Source: Pseudomonas sp. M30-35 (GTDB lineage Bacteria > Pseudomonadota > Gammaproteobacteria > Pseudomonadales > Pseudomonadaceae). From it: 64,000 bases of DNA. A program made the position numbers and the translations under genes. This document shows positions 17,583 to 27,229 of this stretch, piece after piece; within the stretch, counting starts at the first letter, position 1; each line of letters opens with the position of its first letter. The stretch is from the NCBI RefSeq assembly GCF_002163625.1, contig NZ_CP020892.1:3906001-3970000 (forward strand). The letters run 5' to 3'. The notes under the pieces are model-generated. The model ran no database searches. It was not told the origin of the DNA and worked only from the letters and a program-made list of their open reading frames with translations.

Positions 17583-19166
17583 ATGACCACTCAGGCCGCC
17601 GAAGTCGCGAAACGTCGCACGTTCGCCATTATTTCCCACCCCGACGCCGGTAAAACCACCATTACCGAAAAACTGCTATTGATGGGTAAAGCCATTGCAG
17701 TGGCGGGCACCGTTAAATCGCGAAAGTCCGACCGTCACGCGACCTCCGACTGGATGGAAATGGAGAAGCAGCGTGGTATCTCGATTACCACCTCGGTGAT
17801 GCAGTTCCCCTATCGCGAGCACATGATCAACCTGCTCGACACACCGGGCCACGAAGACTTCTCGGAAGATACCTACCGCACACTGACTGCAGTGGACAGC
17901 GCCTTGATGGTGCTCGATGGCGGTAAAGGGGTTGAGCCACGGACCATCGCCCTGATGGACGTTTGCCGTCTGCGCGATACGCCGATTGTCAGCTTCGTCA
18001 ACAAACTCGACCGCGACATTCGTGACCCGATTGAGCTGCTCGACGAGATTGAAGCAGTCCTCAAGATCAAAGCTGCGCCGATCACCTGGCCGATTGGTTG
18101 CTACCGCGACTTCAAGGGTGTTTACCACCTCAGCGAAGACTACATCATTGTGTACACCGCCGGTCACGGCCACGAGCGCACTGAAACCAAGATCATCAAG
18201 CACCTGGATTCAGACGAAGCTCGCGCGCACCTCGGTGATGAATACGATCGTTTTGTCGAACAGCTTGAGCTGGTGCAAGGCGCTTGCCATGAGTTTAACC
18301 AGGAAGAATTTCTCAGCGGGCAATTGACCCCGGTCTTCTTCGGCACCGCTCTGGGCAACTTTGGTGTTGATCACGTCCTCGATGCAGTCGTTGACTGGGC
18401 ACCAAAACCATTGCCGCGTGCTGCTCACGAACGGGTGATTGAACCGACTGAAGAAAAATTCAGCGGCTTCGTATTCAAGATCCAAGCGAACATGGACCCG
18501 AAGCACCGTGACCGTATTGCCTTTATGCGTATCTGCTCAGGCAAGTACGAAAAAGGCATGAAGATGCGCCACGCGCGCCTGGGCAAAGACGTTCGCGTAC
18601 CGGATGCACTGACCTTCTTCTCTTCCGAGCGTGAACAGCTGGAAGAAGCCTACGCAGGCGACATTATCGGCTTGCACAACCACGGCACCATCCAGATTGG
18701 CGACACCTTCACTGAAGGCGAAAGCATCGGTTTTACCGGTATTCCGCACTTCGCCCCAGAGCTGTTCCGCCGCGTCCGCCTGAAAGACCCGCTCAAATCC
18801 AAGCAACTGCGTCAGGGCTTGCAGGAGCTTGCAGAAGAAGGCGCGACGCAGGTGTTCTTCCCAGAGCGTAGCAACGACATCATCCTCGGCGCGGTCGGTG
18901 TGCTGCAGTTTGATGTGGTCGCCAGCCGCTTGAAGGGCGAATACAAGGTTGAATGCGCTTACGAGCCAATCACCGTGTGGTCTGCACGTTGGATCGAATG
19001 CAGCGACAAGAAAAAACTCGAAGACTTCAAGAACAAGGCCCAGGAAAACCTTGCCATTGATGGCGGCGGCCACCTGACCTATCTGGCGCCAACCCGAGTC
19101 AACCTGGCGCTGATGGAAGAGCGCTGGCCGGATATTAAATTCCGCGCCACTCGCGAACACCACTAA
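17583..19166 (+). CDS. prfC: Peptide chain release factor 3
   Basis: 527-residue translational GTPase that recycles RF1/RF2 after peptide release. G1 motif SHPDAGKTT (about residues 19-27), the RF3-type switch region [13 protein letters not shown]3 [16 protein letters not shown] and G4 NKLDRD are all present, and [17 protein letters not shown] is the usual RF3 block. Length is that of E. coli RF3. Not adjacent to speC in P. aeruginosa as I recall, but this arrangement is known in other pseudomonads. A hairpin follows the stop. Confidence 0.96.
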   Translation: MTTQAAEVAKRRTFAIISHPDAGKTTITEKLLLMGKAIAVAGTVKSRKSDRHATSDWMEMEKQRGISITTSVMQFPYREHMINLLDTPGHEDFSEDTYRTLTAVDSALMVLDGGKGVEPRTIALMDVCRLRDTPIVSFVNKLDRDIRDPIELLDEIEAVLKIKAAPITWPIGCYRDFKGVYHLSEDYIIVYTAGHGHERTETKIIKHLDSDEARAHLGDEYDRFVEQLELVQGACHEFNQEEFLSGQLTPVFFGTALGNFGVDHVLDAVVDWAPKPLPRAAHERVIEPTEEKFSGFVFKIQANMDPKHRDRIAFMRICSGKYEKGMKMRHARLGKDVRVPDALTFFSSEREQLEEAYAGDIIGLHNHGTIQIGDTFTEGESIGFTGIPHFAPELFRRVRLKDPLKSKQLRQGLQELAEEGATQVFFPERSNDIILGAVGVLQFDVVASRLKGEYKVECAYEPITVWSARWIECSDKKKLEDFKNKAQENLAIDGGGHLTYLAPTRVNLALMEERWPDIKFRATREHH

Positions 19167-19185
19167 CAACCAATAATGATCGAAC

Positions 19186-19209
19186 GACGAGAGGCGCCCG
19201 TCTCTCGTC
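19186..19209 (+). terminator. Probable terminator of prfC
   Basis: GACGAGAG pairs with CTCTCGTC (8 bp, 8-base loop), followed by the pyrimidine-rich TCTTCTC. T-run is imperfect. Confidence 0.55.
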
Positions 19210-19504
19210 TCTTCTCAAACCTCTAAGCAATCCTATACCGCAGCCGCGAATAACCCGGCATGCGCAAGCATTACGCCTGCACACAAATACCGAAGCAATA
19301 ATTGAGGCCAACGGCGTACGCCCTGCTCGCCGCATGCTTTTACGCACCCGCAGCACCGCCACAAAGGTCTAACGAGCGCATGGCTGAGCGCATCGAGCGC
19401 TAATCAATTTAGACCGTCCGGCACCACAGACCAATATGTGTCAAAATACTACAACAAGCCTGACACGAGCTTGCCTGACCCTCATCAATGCGGTCCAGCG
19501 CCTT
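19210..19504. other. prfC / clc intergenic region
   Basis: About 300 bases with no gene, repeat or clear promoter that I can support. An in-frame ATG at 19436 could extend the next gene by 23 codons. Confidence 0.4.
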
Positions 19505-20935
19505 ATGCCCAGCGACTCTAAACCTCAGAAAAAACTCTCTGCGCGCCAAAGCTTTCGTGCCCGGCGTCGATACCTGCGCGTGCTGCGCCAGCGCTTGGCA
19601 TTCTGGGTCGGTGCGCTGCTGGTGGGTTTGGTGGCTCTGGCATTTGCCTGGCTAGCGGATGAGGCAAACGTCTATTTCCAACTGATGCTCAACCACAGCA
19701 GTTACTGGCCATGGCTCGTTACCCCGCTAGGTTTCGCCGCATTGGCCTGGGCCACACAAGGCTGGTTCAGCAACGCCAAGGGCAGCGGCATTCCACAAGT
19801 GATTGCCACGCTTGAGCGCCCCTCCAGCCGTTTCCGTAACCGCGTGTTATCACTTCCCATTGCTGCAGTAAAAATGGTGCTGTCAGTGGCTGGCCTGCTG
19901 GTGGGTGCCTCGATTGGTCGCGAGGGCCCGACAGTGCATGTGGGCGCGGCGTTGATGTATACCTTTGGCCGCCGTCTTGGTTTACAGGTCCGTAGCGCAG
20001 GCTCAGGCCTGATCATCGCGGGCGGTGCGGCAGGCATCGCCGCAGCATTCAACACACCTCTGGCGGGAGTGGTCTTCGCGATTGAAGAGCTCAGCCACCG
20101 CTTCGAACAAAGCCTCAACGGCTTGGTGCTGACGGCTGTTTTGATCGGCGGCATGGTCACCCTCGGCTTGATGGGTCACTACAGTTACTTCGGCGAACTC
20201 AGTGCCGAGTTACCGCTAAGCCGCGACTGGCTGGCCGTATTGGCCTGCGGTGTCGCGGGTGGCTTGGCAGGAGGGTTGTATTGTCGACTGGTATTGCCCG
20301 CTAAACCCGGGCCCTTGGCGCTGATGGCGGCTTGGCGAGCGAAGCGTCCGGTGATCTTTGCAGGTATTTGCGGTTTGATCATGGCGCTGCTTGGGCTGAT
20401 TTCCGGGCAACATGTTTTCGGCACTGGTTACGCCGAAACCCGGGCAATTCTTGAAGGCCAGCCGGTTACAGACGCTGGCTTTATCATCTGGAAGTTTCTC
20501 GCCAACGTGGTCTCGTACCTGGCGGGTATTCCCGGCGGTCTGTTTTCGCCTTCATTGGCTGTCGGTGCCAGTTTTGCCCCGTGGATTACCGACTGGATTC
20601 CCGGTATCAGCCTGCAAGCAGCGGGTTTGATTGGCATGGCGGCGTACCTTGCCGGTGTCACTCGCACCCCGCTAACCGCGACAGTCATCACCATCGAGCT
20701 ATCACACAGCCAAGACATGGCATTGCCGGTTTTGGCCGCCAGCCTGCTGGCCAGCGCTATCTCAGGACGCATCTCGCCAGTGCCGCTTTACCGCGCTTTA
20801 GCCATGCAAGTTATGGATGTCGAGCGTGAGTCGATCGCCAAACGGCGCAGTAAAAGACTGCAAGACAGTGCTGATGCAGCAGCCAGGAAACAAACAGAAC
20901 AAGCATCCGAGCAAGCCAAGCCCGAGCAAAGTTAA
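19505..20935 (+). CDS. ClC-family chloride channel or H+/Cl- antiporter
   Basis: 476-residue (499 if started at 19436) polytopic membrane protein. The three ClC selectivity motifs are present: GSGIPQV, GREGPTVHVGA and GGLFSPSLAVGA. The gating glutamate of GREGP is kept, and the pair FAIEE matches the inner proton glutamate of E. coli ClcA, so exchange rather than pure channel activity is likely. No CBS domains; the C-terminus is a short charged Gln-rich tail. Neither start has a strong ribosome site; 19505 is preferred because the extension is not conserved in character. It would help acid or ion homeostasis. Confidence 0.85.
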   Translation: MPSDSKPQKKLSARQSFRARRRYLRVLRQRLAFWVGALLVGLVALAFAWLADEANVYFQLMLNHSSYWPWLVTPLGFAALAWATQGWFSNAKGSGIPQVIATLERPSSRFRNRVLSLPIAAVKMVLSVAGLLVGASIGREGPTVHVGAALMYTFGRRLGLQVRSAGSGLIIAGGAAGIAAAFNTPLAGVVFAIEELSHRFEQSLNGLVLTAVLIGGMVTLGLMGHYSYFGELSAELPLSRDWLAVLACGVAGGLAGGLYCRLVLPAKPGPLALMAAWRAKRPVIFAGICGLIMALLGLISGQHVFGTGYAETRAILEGQPVTDAGFIIWKFLANVVSYLAGIPGGLFSPSLAVGASFAPWITDWIPGISLQAAGLIGMAAYLAGVTRTPLTATVITIELSHSQDMALPVLAASLLASAISGRISPVPLYRALAMQVMDVERESIAKRRSKRLQDSADAAARKQTEQASEQAKPEQS

Positions 20936-21024
20936 CGCTCAACTCAGCGCGAAAAACTGGCCTCTCCGAGCTAAATCACCGATGCTAGGCGGACGACAGA
21001 CTCAACCGTTACTGGCCTGAATGC

Positions 21025-21807
21025 ATGCGCCTGATTGACACCCACACCCACCTCGACTTCCCCGACTTCGACGCTGACCGCGCTGAAGTCCTCGCTCGCA
21101 GCCGCGAATTGGGCGTTGCACGCATGGTGGTGCTAGGTGTGGAGCAAGCCAATTGGCGGCGTGTCTGGCAACTGGTCGAGAGTGATAAAAGCCTGTACGC
21201 CGCACTGGGTTTGCATCCGATGTATTTGGCGCAGCACCGTGAAGCACACCTGCAAGAACTCCGTGAGTGGCTGCAACGCTTGCAGGGCCACCCACAACTC
21301 TGTGCGGTCGGGGAGATTGGTCTCGACTATTTTATCGAAGGGCTTGACCCACAAGCGCAGCAAGTCTGGTTCGAAGCACAGTTAAAGCTCGCGGTTGAAT
21401 TTAACCTTCCAGCTTTAATTCACGTGCGCCGCTCGCACGCAGTCACCATCGCCACACTGAAACGCATAAAGCTGCAATCTGGCGGCATCATTCATGCGTT
21501 TGCTGGCAGTTATGAAGAAGCGCGAGAGTACATCAAGCTTGGCTTCAAACTCGGTCTTGGCGGCGCCCCGACGTGGCCGCAGGCGTTGCGCATGCACCGG
21601 GTTCTACCGCGCCTGCCGCATGAAGCCATCGTGCTGGAGACAGACTCACCGGACATGCCGCCTGCGATGTATCCGCAACAACGCAACAGCCCTGAACACT
21701 TGCCGGATATTTGTCGCGCGCTGGCACAGCACCTCAATCTCAGCCCCGAACAACTGGCCACGATTAGCAGCAGCAACGCTGAACAGTTATTCGGTTGGTC
21801 GAGCTAG
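21025..21807 (+). CDS. TatD-family metal-dependent deoxyribonuclease
   Basis: 260-residue amidohydrolase-fold protein. Metal ligands are visible in order: DTHTHLDF (H7 and H9), GEIGLDYF (Glu), HVRRSH, HAFAGS and ETDSPDMPP (Asp). This set defines TatD/YjjV-type hydrolases, which act on DNA in repair or degradation. The C-terminal block NSPEHLPDICRALAQ is typical. It is probably closer to YjjV than to TatD itself. No good ribosome site is visible in front of the start at 21025. Confidence 0.88.
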   Translation: MRLIDTHTHLDFPDFDADRAEVLARSRELGVARMVVLGVEQANWRRVWQLVESDKSLYAALGLHPMYLAQHREAHLQELREWLQRLQGHPQLCAVGEIGLDYFIEGLDPQAQQVWFEAQLKLAVEFNLPALIHVRRSHAVTIATLKRIKLQSGGIIHAFAGSYEEAREYIKLGFKLGLGGAPTWPQALRMHRVLPRLPHEAIVLETDSPDMPPAMYPQQRNSPEHLPDICRALAQHLNLSPEQLATISSSNAEQLFGWSS

Positions 21808-21858
21808 TCTCGCCAGACTTCAGTCTTCGACCAACACGTAACCGCGCAGTAAGGCTGC

Positions 21859-23889
21859 TTAGACGCGGAATGCGCCAATCAACTGCTTAAGCTGTGAAAC
21901 CTGCTCAGACAGCGCGCGGCTGGCTTGCTCGGTATCGCTGGCACCTTCAGCCGTACGCTCGCCCGCCTGATTGATCTGCACAATATTCTGGTCGATATCA
22001 TGGGCAACAGCTGTCTGCTGTTCAGCCGCCGCTGCGATTTGTTGGTTTTGATCAACAATCATACCCACGGCACCCAGTATGTTTTCCAGCGCAGCCTGTA
22101 CTTTGCTTGATTCTTTCACCGTGTCATCAGCCATTTTATGACTGATGCCCATGGTTTTAACTGCAGCACCTACACCGCCCTGCAACTTGGAGATCATCAC
22201 TTCAATCTCTTCCGTTGATTGCTGCGTGCGCTTGGCTAAATTGCGCACTTCATCTGCGACCACAGCAAAGCCCCGGCCCTGCTCACCTGCGCGTGCGGCT
22301 TCAATTGCGGCGTTAAGTGCGAGCAGGTTGGTTTGCTCTGCCACCCCTTTGATCACATCCAGAACCTGCGAAATCGAGGCGCTGTCGCTGGCAAGCTGAT
22401 TGATCACCAGGACCGACTGATCAATTTCACCAGCAAGTCGCTGGATACTGCTGACTTGCGCTTCAAGCAAGGCACGGCCGGAGATGGTTTCATCATTCAC
22501 ACTGTTGGCACTGCCTACTGCCGCCGCGGCGCTACGCGCTACTTCCTGCGCAGTCGCAGACATCTGATTCATCGCCGTGGCAACCTGTTCGATTTGCCCC
22601 AGTTGCCCGGCAACGGCCTGGTTGCTCTGTGCTGAAACCGACTCAACTCGCTCAGCTTGGCGCTCGACTTCAACAACCGTCAGGCCAACGCGGTTAATCA
22701 GCTCACGAATTTTCACCACAGTGCCGTTGAACACCCCGCCCAGATCGCCCACTTCGTCCTGACTGCTGGCCTTGAAGCTTGCAGTCATATCACCAGTGGC
22801 GACTTGATTCATGGTCATGCCAAGCTGCTTGAGGCTGGTGCGAACCGACACATAGAAGCCGCTGTAAAGATAAAAAATCAGCAGTAAAACCAACCCCAGC
22901 GCGACAGCCATCAACAACATTTTGTTTAAGCTGGCCTGTAGGCGCTCCTCAAGGCGCTGGTCAAGCAGGCTAACCACGGCATTGCTCAAATCGTAGGTTT
23001 TGCCGATCAAAGCCGTGGTATCAGTGAAGAAAGCTCGCCATGGCGCATCCAGCGTGTCAGCGATCACCACTCGATCTTCAAATAACCGCACGGCATCAGT
23101 CAGTGATTCCTGACTGGATTGAGCCAGACCGTCCAGCGCAGTACGCACATCCGGGCTGGCGCTGAGCACTTGTTGAACATCAACCGCGTAAGCACCGCTA
23201 AGGTTTTCCAAAGACTCAAGCAAGTCGGCAAAGGCATTGCTATCCGCCGAATTCAACACCCCCCGGCCGAGTGTCGCCGCACCCAATTCACGACCTTGGG
23301 CTAATGCCTGAGTAACCTGAGGCATGCTGCTGATAAGCAAATTGGTCAGTTGCCGCACAGTACGTTCACTGTCTTGGCTCAAGCCAGCCTGACTGGCTAT
23401 CAACTTGGCAAATACACCTGTGCGGCCCAACAGTTCTCGGCTTAGAGCGGCTTTGCTACGCATTGAGCTCTCTGCCTCTATCGCCTGCAGACCTGCGGAA
23501 ACCTGCTCCTGCTGGGCGGTAAATTCGGCGAGGTCGGCGGCGTCACTCACTGCGGGCCGCATGCTGGCTACAGTGTTTTCAATCGAGGTTTTTGTCGCGC
23601 TGATTTCTTCAGCTAAGCCACTGCCTTGGTTATTGGCACCCAACTCAGCGTCAACACTCAACAAATTGGCGTATAGCTCTGCGTCTCGGCGCAACTGCAG
23701 AGCGTTTGATAGCGACTCAATACTGTTGCGAGCAGACTCACTCATCCGATACTGACGATAAGCGTCATGCATCAAAAAGTAGTTGGTCACCAGCATGGGC
23801 AGAAAAAACAGGATGCTGATGAGTCCAAACTTCATGCCGAAACTCAGGCGGTTCATCAGCGCGATGGCCGGATACAACGCGGTCTTCAC
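21859..23889 (-). CDS. Methyl-accepting chemotaxis protein
   Basis: 676-residue transducer. A first membrane helix (about residues 18-38, FGLISILFFLPMLVTNYFL) is followed by a large helical periplasmic sensor (about 40-310), a second helix (about 318-338), a HAMP domain (about 340-395) and the signalling domain. The conserved hairpin tip is visible as TNLLALNAAIEAARAGEQGR. There is no C-terminal CheR-binding pentapeptide (ends IGAFRV). The sensor resembles NIT-type nitrate sensor helices only loosely, so no ligand is claimed. A transducer lies next to ampE in P. aeruginosa as well. Confidence 0.9.
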   Translation of the reverse strand: MKTALYPAIALMNRLSFGMKFGLISILFFLPMLVTNYFLMHDAYRQYRMSESARNSIESLSNALQLRRDAELYANLLSVDAELGANNQGSGLAEEISATKTSIENTVASMRPAVSDAADLAEFTAQQEQVSAGLQAIEAESSMRSKAALSRELLGRTGVFAKLIASQAGLSQDSERTVRQLTNLLISSMPQVTQALAQGRELGAATLGRGVLNSADSNAFADLLESLENLSGAYAVDVQQVLSASPDVRTALDGLAQSSQESLTDAVRLFEDRVVIADTLDAPWRAFFTDTTALIGKTYDLSNAVVSLLDQRLEERLQASLNKMLLMAVALGLVLLLIFYLYSGFYVSVRTSLKQLGMTMNQVATGDMTASFKASSQDEVGDLGGVFNGTVVKIRELINRVGLTVVEVERQAERVESVSAQSNQAVAGQLGQIEQVATAMNQMSATAQEVARSAAAAVGSANSVNDETISGRALLEAQVSSIQRLAGEIDQSVLVINQLASDSASISQVLDVIKGVAEQTNLLALNAAIEAARAGEQGRGFAVVADEVRNLAKRTQQSTEEIEVMISKLQGGVGAAVKTMGISHKMADDTVKESSKVQAALENILGAVGMIVDQNQQIAAAAEQQTAVAHDIDQNIVQINQAGERTAEGASDTEQASRALSEQVSQLKQLIGAFRV

Positions 23890-24249
23890 AGGACGTCTCC
23901 AGATCTAATTATTTTTATTAGTAGGCTCAGCGATGCCGCTGGCTGCCTTTTACTACTCATGCGCCCTTAACATGACGATTGGTCAGACAGCACAATCAAT
24001 CGCAGCAACAGAGGCACTCTGTATACCTGTTATCGACCTGATCTTCTGTAACTTAAGGTAAGCGAAGAACCGCAAGATACTGCAGAAAAGCGGCTCAGGG
24101 GATGCATCTAAAGAGTGAAAGCCAAAGGCAGGCCGTCAGAACCCGTGATTAGATACTTGAAACAGGGTGAACAAGCTTCGCGTCGTCACACCCTACGTGC
24201 CCTTGTAGGGTGTATGACGTTTTTTTATATCCCCTGGCGACGGACGCTT
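23890..24249. other. MCP / ampE intergenic region, left part
   Basis: No gene. The only structure seen is a REP-type hairpin at 24166-24196, listed separately. The MITE-like element occupies the rest of the gap. Confidence 0.5.
24166..24196 (-). repeat. REP-like hairpin (GTAGGG family)
   Basis: Minus strand reads GTAGGGTGTGACGACGCG, then AAGCTTGTTCACC. GTAG precedes a hairpin whose arms GGTG..GAC and GTTCACC pair. Single, slightly degenerate member of the family dispersed through this window. Confidence 0.7.
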
Positions 24250-24395
24250 TAAGGAACCTCTGAAAAAGGTAGCGAGCGACGGGAGTACAAGGCGAAAAGA
24301 TGCGAAACAGCGCAGTTTAGTTGTCCTAAATGAGCATTTTGAGCAGCTTTTCAACGCAGTAATACCTAGCGCAGTAGTTTTTCAGAGGTTCCTAA
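24250..24395. mobile_element. MITE-like element with 17-bp terminal inverted repeats
   Basis: TAAGGAACCTCTGAAAAA at 24250-24267 is matched in reverse complement by 24378-24395 (17 of 18 positions). The 146-bp element has no coding capacity. The right repeat runs into ampE and supplies its TAG stop codon (complement of 24392-24394). I see no other copy in this window. Confidence 0.75.
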
Positions 24396-25228
24396 AGAAA
24401 TAGCGTCCACAGCGCGAAGACTGCATACCAAAGAATCGCGCAGCGCACCAACAGTTGCCACAGCTCATCCAGCGTGTTTACCCCGGCCTCGCCCAGCGTC
24501 GGCGCAGGCACTTCACTCGCAGCTCTGGCAACATTGGCGACCAAGCGTGTAGCGCTGATATCCCAGCTCAGCAACTCATGCAGCAGCGCCCGACTGACGC
24601 CTACAAAGTTACCCACTAGCCCAAAACTTACGCAGAGTAATCGTACGGGCAACCAATCAAATGCGTGACGTAACTGCCCGGCTCGCGACTGCAGTTCCGG
24701 CCGCTGTGAATGTTCCTCGATCAAAGCCAGTAATCGATACGCCAGTGCAGCCAGTGGTCCAAGCAAGGCGTACCAGAAAATCACTGCAAAGAAGCTTTGA
24801 TAGGCCTGCCAAACCAGGTATTGCTGCACATTTGTCAGCAAACCTTCCGGGTCTTGCGCGTCAATACCTAGGTCGCGGCGCGCCACCAGATAAGCCGACT
24901 CACTGTCGCTGCGACGCCAACTGTCACGAAACGGCCCCAAGGCAACCAGCAAATCACCACGACCCAAGCTGTAGACCACAATCAACAAGTGAACGGGTAA
25001 CGCCAGCCAGCCGTAAGCAACAGGCGCCAACACAATGAGCACCAGTGCCAAGACCAGCAGCGGCACAGCCAGCAACCCGACAAGCGCTAGCCATGGCATA
25101 GCCAGCTGCTTTTCGTTGCGCTCAACCTTGGCTAACAGCCGTAACCAGGGACCGTCTTGCTGAATGGCACTGCGCCAGGCCGAAAACTTTTCAACCCAGA
25201 GCACCAACAGCAACACCAGAAAATTCAT
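24392..25228 (-). CDS. ampE: Inner-membrane protein AmpE
   Basis: 278-residue polytopic membrane protein of the AmpE/CobD-like group. Family marks include the N-terminal LVLWVEKFS, the hydrophobic double helix at about residues 45-90, the conserved RDLGIDAQDPEGLL segment and RLLCVSFGLVGNF. It is linked to sensing of cell-wall damage and to beta-lactamase induction through AmpD-AmpR, though its reaction is unknown. It lies 8 bases after ampD in one operon. The stop codon lies inside the end of a MITE-like element, so the last residue or residues may have been changed by that insertion. Confidence 0.9.
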   Translation of the reverse strand: MNFLVLLLVLWVEKFSAWRSAIQQDGPWLRLLAKVERNEKQLAMPWLALVGLLAVPLLVLALVLIVLAPVAYGWLALPVHLLIVVYSLGRGDLLVALGPFRDSWRRSDSESAYLVARRDLGIDAQDPEGLLTNVQQYLVWQAYQSFFAVIFWYALLGPLAALAYRLLALIEEHSQRPELQSRAGQLRHAFDWLPVRLLCVSFGLVGNFVGVSRALLHELLSWDISATRLVANVARAASEVPAPTLGEAGVNTLDELWQLLVRCAILWYAVFALWTLFL

Positions 25229-25236
25229 ATAAGCCT

Positions 25237-25788
25237 CTATTGTTCAGTCAAACTATTGCGCAAACGCTGCCAGTCAAACGCCGGGCCGGGATCAGTTTTG
25301 CGCCCAGGCGCAATATCACTGTGACCGCGCATACGCTCAAGAGTGATCTGTGGATAGGCGCGTTGCAAGGCCAAAGTGAGTGCTTTCAATGCATGATATT
25401 GCGCATCGCTAAAAGGCAGTTCATCGGTGCCTTCCAGCTCGATACCCAACGAAAAATCATTGCAGTTTTCTCGCCCCTCAAAACACGACACGCCAGCGTG
25501 CCAGGCTCTATCCCGACACGAGACAAATTGAGTAATCTGTCCATCACGCTCAATCAAAAAGTGCGCTGACACCGTCAACTCAGCGATTTCTGCAAAGTAC
25601 GGGTGCTTGTCAGCATCGAGCTGGTTCTGAAAAAAAGCATGCACGTTGCCGCCACCAAACTCACCCGGAGGCAGGCTTATATTGTGCATCACCAACAATG
25701 AGACCTCGCCCGCAGGCCGCTCATTGCAGTTAGGTGAAGGACAGTGGCGGATTCCTTGAAACCAACCGGTGCTTGAATCCAGCTGCAT
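25237..25788 (-). CDS. ampD: 1,6-anhydro-N-acetylmuramyl-L-alanine amidase AmpD
   Basis: 183-residue cytoplasmic amidase that cleaves the stem peptide from anhydro-muropeptides during wall recycling and so keeps the AmpR inducer low. Zinc ligands: His in VMHNISLPPG (about residue 35), and His and Asp in RGHSDIAPGRKTDPG (about 155 and 165). The N-terminus with CPSPNCNERP is typical of the cytoplasmic AmpD. No signal peptide. First gene of ampD-ampE; the 113-bp repeat array begins about 100 bases upstream. Confidence 0.94.
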   Translation of the reverse strand: MQLDSSTGWFQGIRHCPSPNCNERPAGEVSLLVMHNISLPPGEFGGGNVHAFFQNQLDADKHPYFAEIAELTVSAHFLIERDGQITQFVSCRDRAWHAGVSCFEGRENCNDFSLGIELEGTDELPFSDAQYHALKALTLALQRAYPQITLERMRGHSDIAPGRKTDPGPAFDWQRLRNSLTEQ

Positions 25789-26060
25789 ACAGATTCCTCT
25801 AAACAGACGACTACTCTAGAGCAGCAAGGTGACAGGGCCAAGCGGAAAACCGCTAAACCTGCAAGCAATCAAACTCCGCAACCCAAATGGCGGACAAAAA
25901 AGCGCTGTCCTCCCTACAGGACAAACACCGCTTCGTAGGGTGCGACAACGCGAAGCTTGTCCACCAAAAGCCGCACTGCAACCATACTTCGCAACCTAAA
26001 TGGCGGACAGAAAAGCGCTGTCCGCCCTTGTATCTCGACTACTGCTTATTTTAGAGCGAT

Positions 26061-26214
26061 AGTTCCCGATTGATCCTCGGGGGAGCGAGTGCAAGCCGTG
26101 TCCGCCCTAAAGCTTCGAGCTTGTAACGTAGATAGCGCTGCACTCCTCCGCACTCATCCAGCAAGTCCGAACGGTATCCTGAGCCTCGAGCTCGCATCAG
26201 CAAGGTTGGACGGA
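26061..26214 (+). ncRNA. Predicted bridge RNA of IS copy A
   Basis: Folded by eye. A 5' stem-loop CCCGA/TCGGG (26065-26081) is followed by a target loop closed by GAGTGCA/TGCACTC (26087-26093 with 26139-26145), which contains TGTCCGCCCTA (26099-26109), an inner hairpin AAGCT-TCG-AGCTT (26110-26122) and GTAG (26128-26131). A donor loop follows, closed by GTCC-AAC/GTTGGAC (26165-26172 with 26205-26211), with ACGGTATC (26171-26178), an inner hairpin GAGC/GCTC (26181-26193) and CAAG (26201-26204). TGTCCGCCCTA equals the left target plus core, GTAG complements CTAC on the right, ACGGTATC equals the right end of the element, and CAAG complements CTTG at the junction. Ends are approximate and the promoter is not identified. 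Confidence 0.7.
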
Positions 26215-26254
26215 TGAAGTGATGATCGACCTAACTCAATGAGGAGTAAGCGTC

Positions 26255-27229
26255 ATGACGATAGTTGTCGGCATCGACATAGCTAAACAGACCTTCGATA
26301 TCGCCACTCTGCAAGATAACGGCAAGTACCGCACCAAAGCCAAGCTGAGTAATAACGCTGCGGGCTTTGAGGTCTTTCGGCAGTGGTTGCTTAAGCACGC
26401 TGAAGCCGATGCCTGGGTCGTAATGGAGGCCACTGGCATCTATCACGAAGCTTTGGCTGAGTGGCTGTTTAAGCTGGGTTACCGTGTTTGCGTCCTTAAC
26501 CCCGCACAAATGGCCTATTACGCTCGCAGCCAGCTGCAGCGGGTAAAGACGGATAAAGTCGATGCCAAGCTCATCGCTGACTATGGCCGCAGGCATCAGA
26601 CCGAACTACGAGCTTGGCAGCCTGAGCAGCCTTCTATTCGCCGTCTGAAAGCGTTAGTGCGCCGTTTGAAGGATTTGCAGGAGCTGGAGCAAATCGAACA
26701 AAACCGCCTAGATGTGACCAACGAACAGAAGGTCAGGGCGTCAATTGAATCGGTGCTTGAGCACTTGCGTCAACAAATCGATGAAACGCTAAAGGCGATC
26801 AAACAGCACTTCGATGACAACGACGATCTACGCGGCCAGCGAGACCTGCTAACCAGTATCGATGGCATTGCGGACAGAACCGCAGCGCTTGTACTGGCGG
26901 AGTTGGGCGATATCGAACGCTTCGAAAGCAGCCGTGCGGTCACGGCCTTTGCCGGACTTAATCCCAGGTTACAAGAATCAGGAATGCTCAAAGGTCATGT
27001 GCGGATATCGCGCATGGGCTCAGTTAGGTTACGCGCCGGGCTTTATATGCCAGGTATCGTATCCATCACTCGTAACCCCGCTATTCGGGCACTGGCTGAG
27101 CGAATGAGAGCCAATGGCAAAACGGGTAAACAGATCATCTGCGCAGCTATGCGCAAGCTGCTCTGCATTGCCTACGGAGTACTAAAATCCGGAAAACCAT
27201 TTGATCCTCTTCTCGCTATTGCAAGATGA
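26255..27229 (+). CDS. IS110-family transposase (bridge recombinase), copy A
   Basis: 324-residue DEDD recombinase. The N-terminal RuvC-like domain shows D8 (GIDIAK), E58 (VVMEATG), D100 and D103 (KTDKVDAK). A coiled-coil linker spans about residues 130-190. The C-terminal Transposase_20 domain has SIDGIADRTAALVLAELGDI and PRLQESGMLKGH, where S242 corresponds to the catalytic serine of IS621 (S241). GAGGAG precedes the ATG. The protein is identical in all three copies here. By analogy to IS621 it would join donor and target DNA with the bridge RNA encoded in its leader. Confidence 0.94.
   Translation: MTIVVGIDIAKQTFDIATLQDNGKYRTKAKLSNNAAGFEVFRQWLLKHAEADAWVVMEATGIYHEALAEWLFKLGYRVCVLNPAQMAYYARSQLQRVKTDKVDAKLIADYGRRHQTELRAWQPEQPSIRRLKALVRRLKDLQELEQIEQNRLDVTNEQKVRASIESVLEHLRQQIDETLKAIKQHFDDNDDLRGQRDLLTSIDGIADRTAALVLAELGDIERFESSRAVTAFAGLNPRLQESGMLKGHVRISRMGSVRLRAGLYMPGIVSITRNPAIRALAERMRANGKTGKQIICAAMRKLLCIAYGVLKSGKPFDPLLAIAR

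Noticed and set aside
19505..20935. Frameshift or CBS loss in the ClC gene
   Set aside because: Many bacterial ClC proteins lack CBS domains and the frame is open with all motifs in order.
21925..23755. Several plus-strand frames opposite the MCP gene
   Set aside because: All are shadows of the high-GC coding sequence of the transducer.
26231..26596. Antisense reading frames inside the IS (121, 67 and 73 residues, present in all copies)
   Set aside because: They lie fully opposite the transposase, have no ribosome sites, and differ between copies only through the same silent changes; shadows of the real gene.
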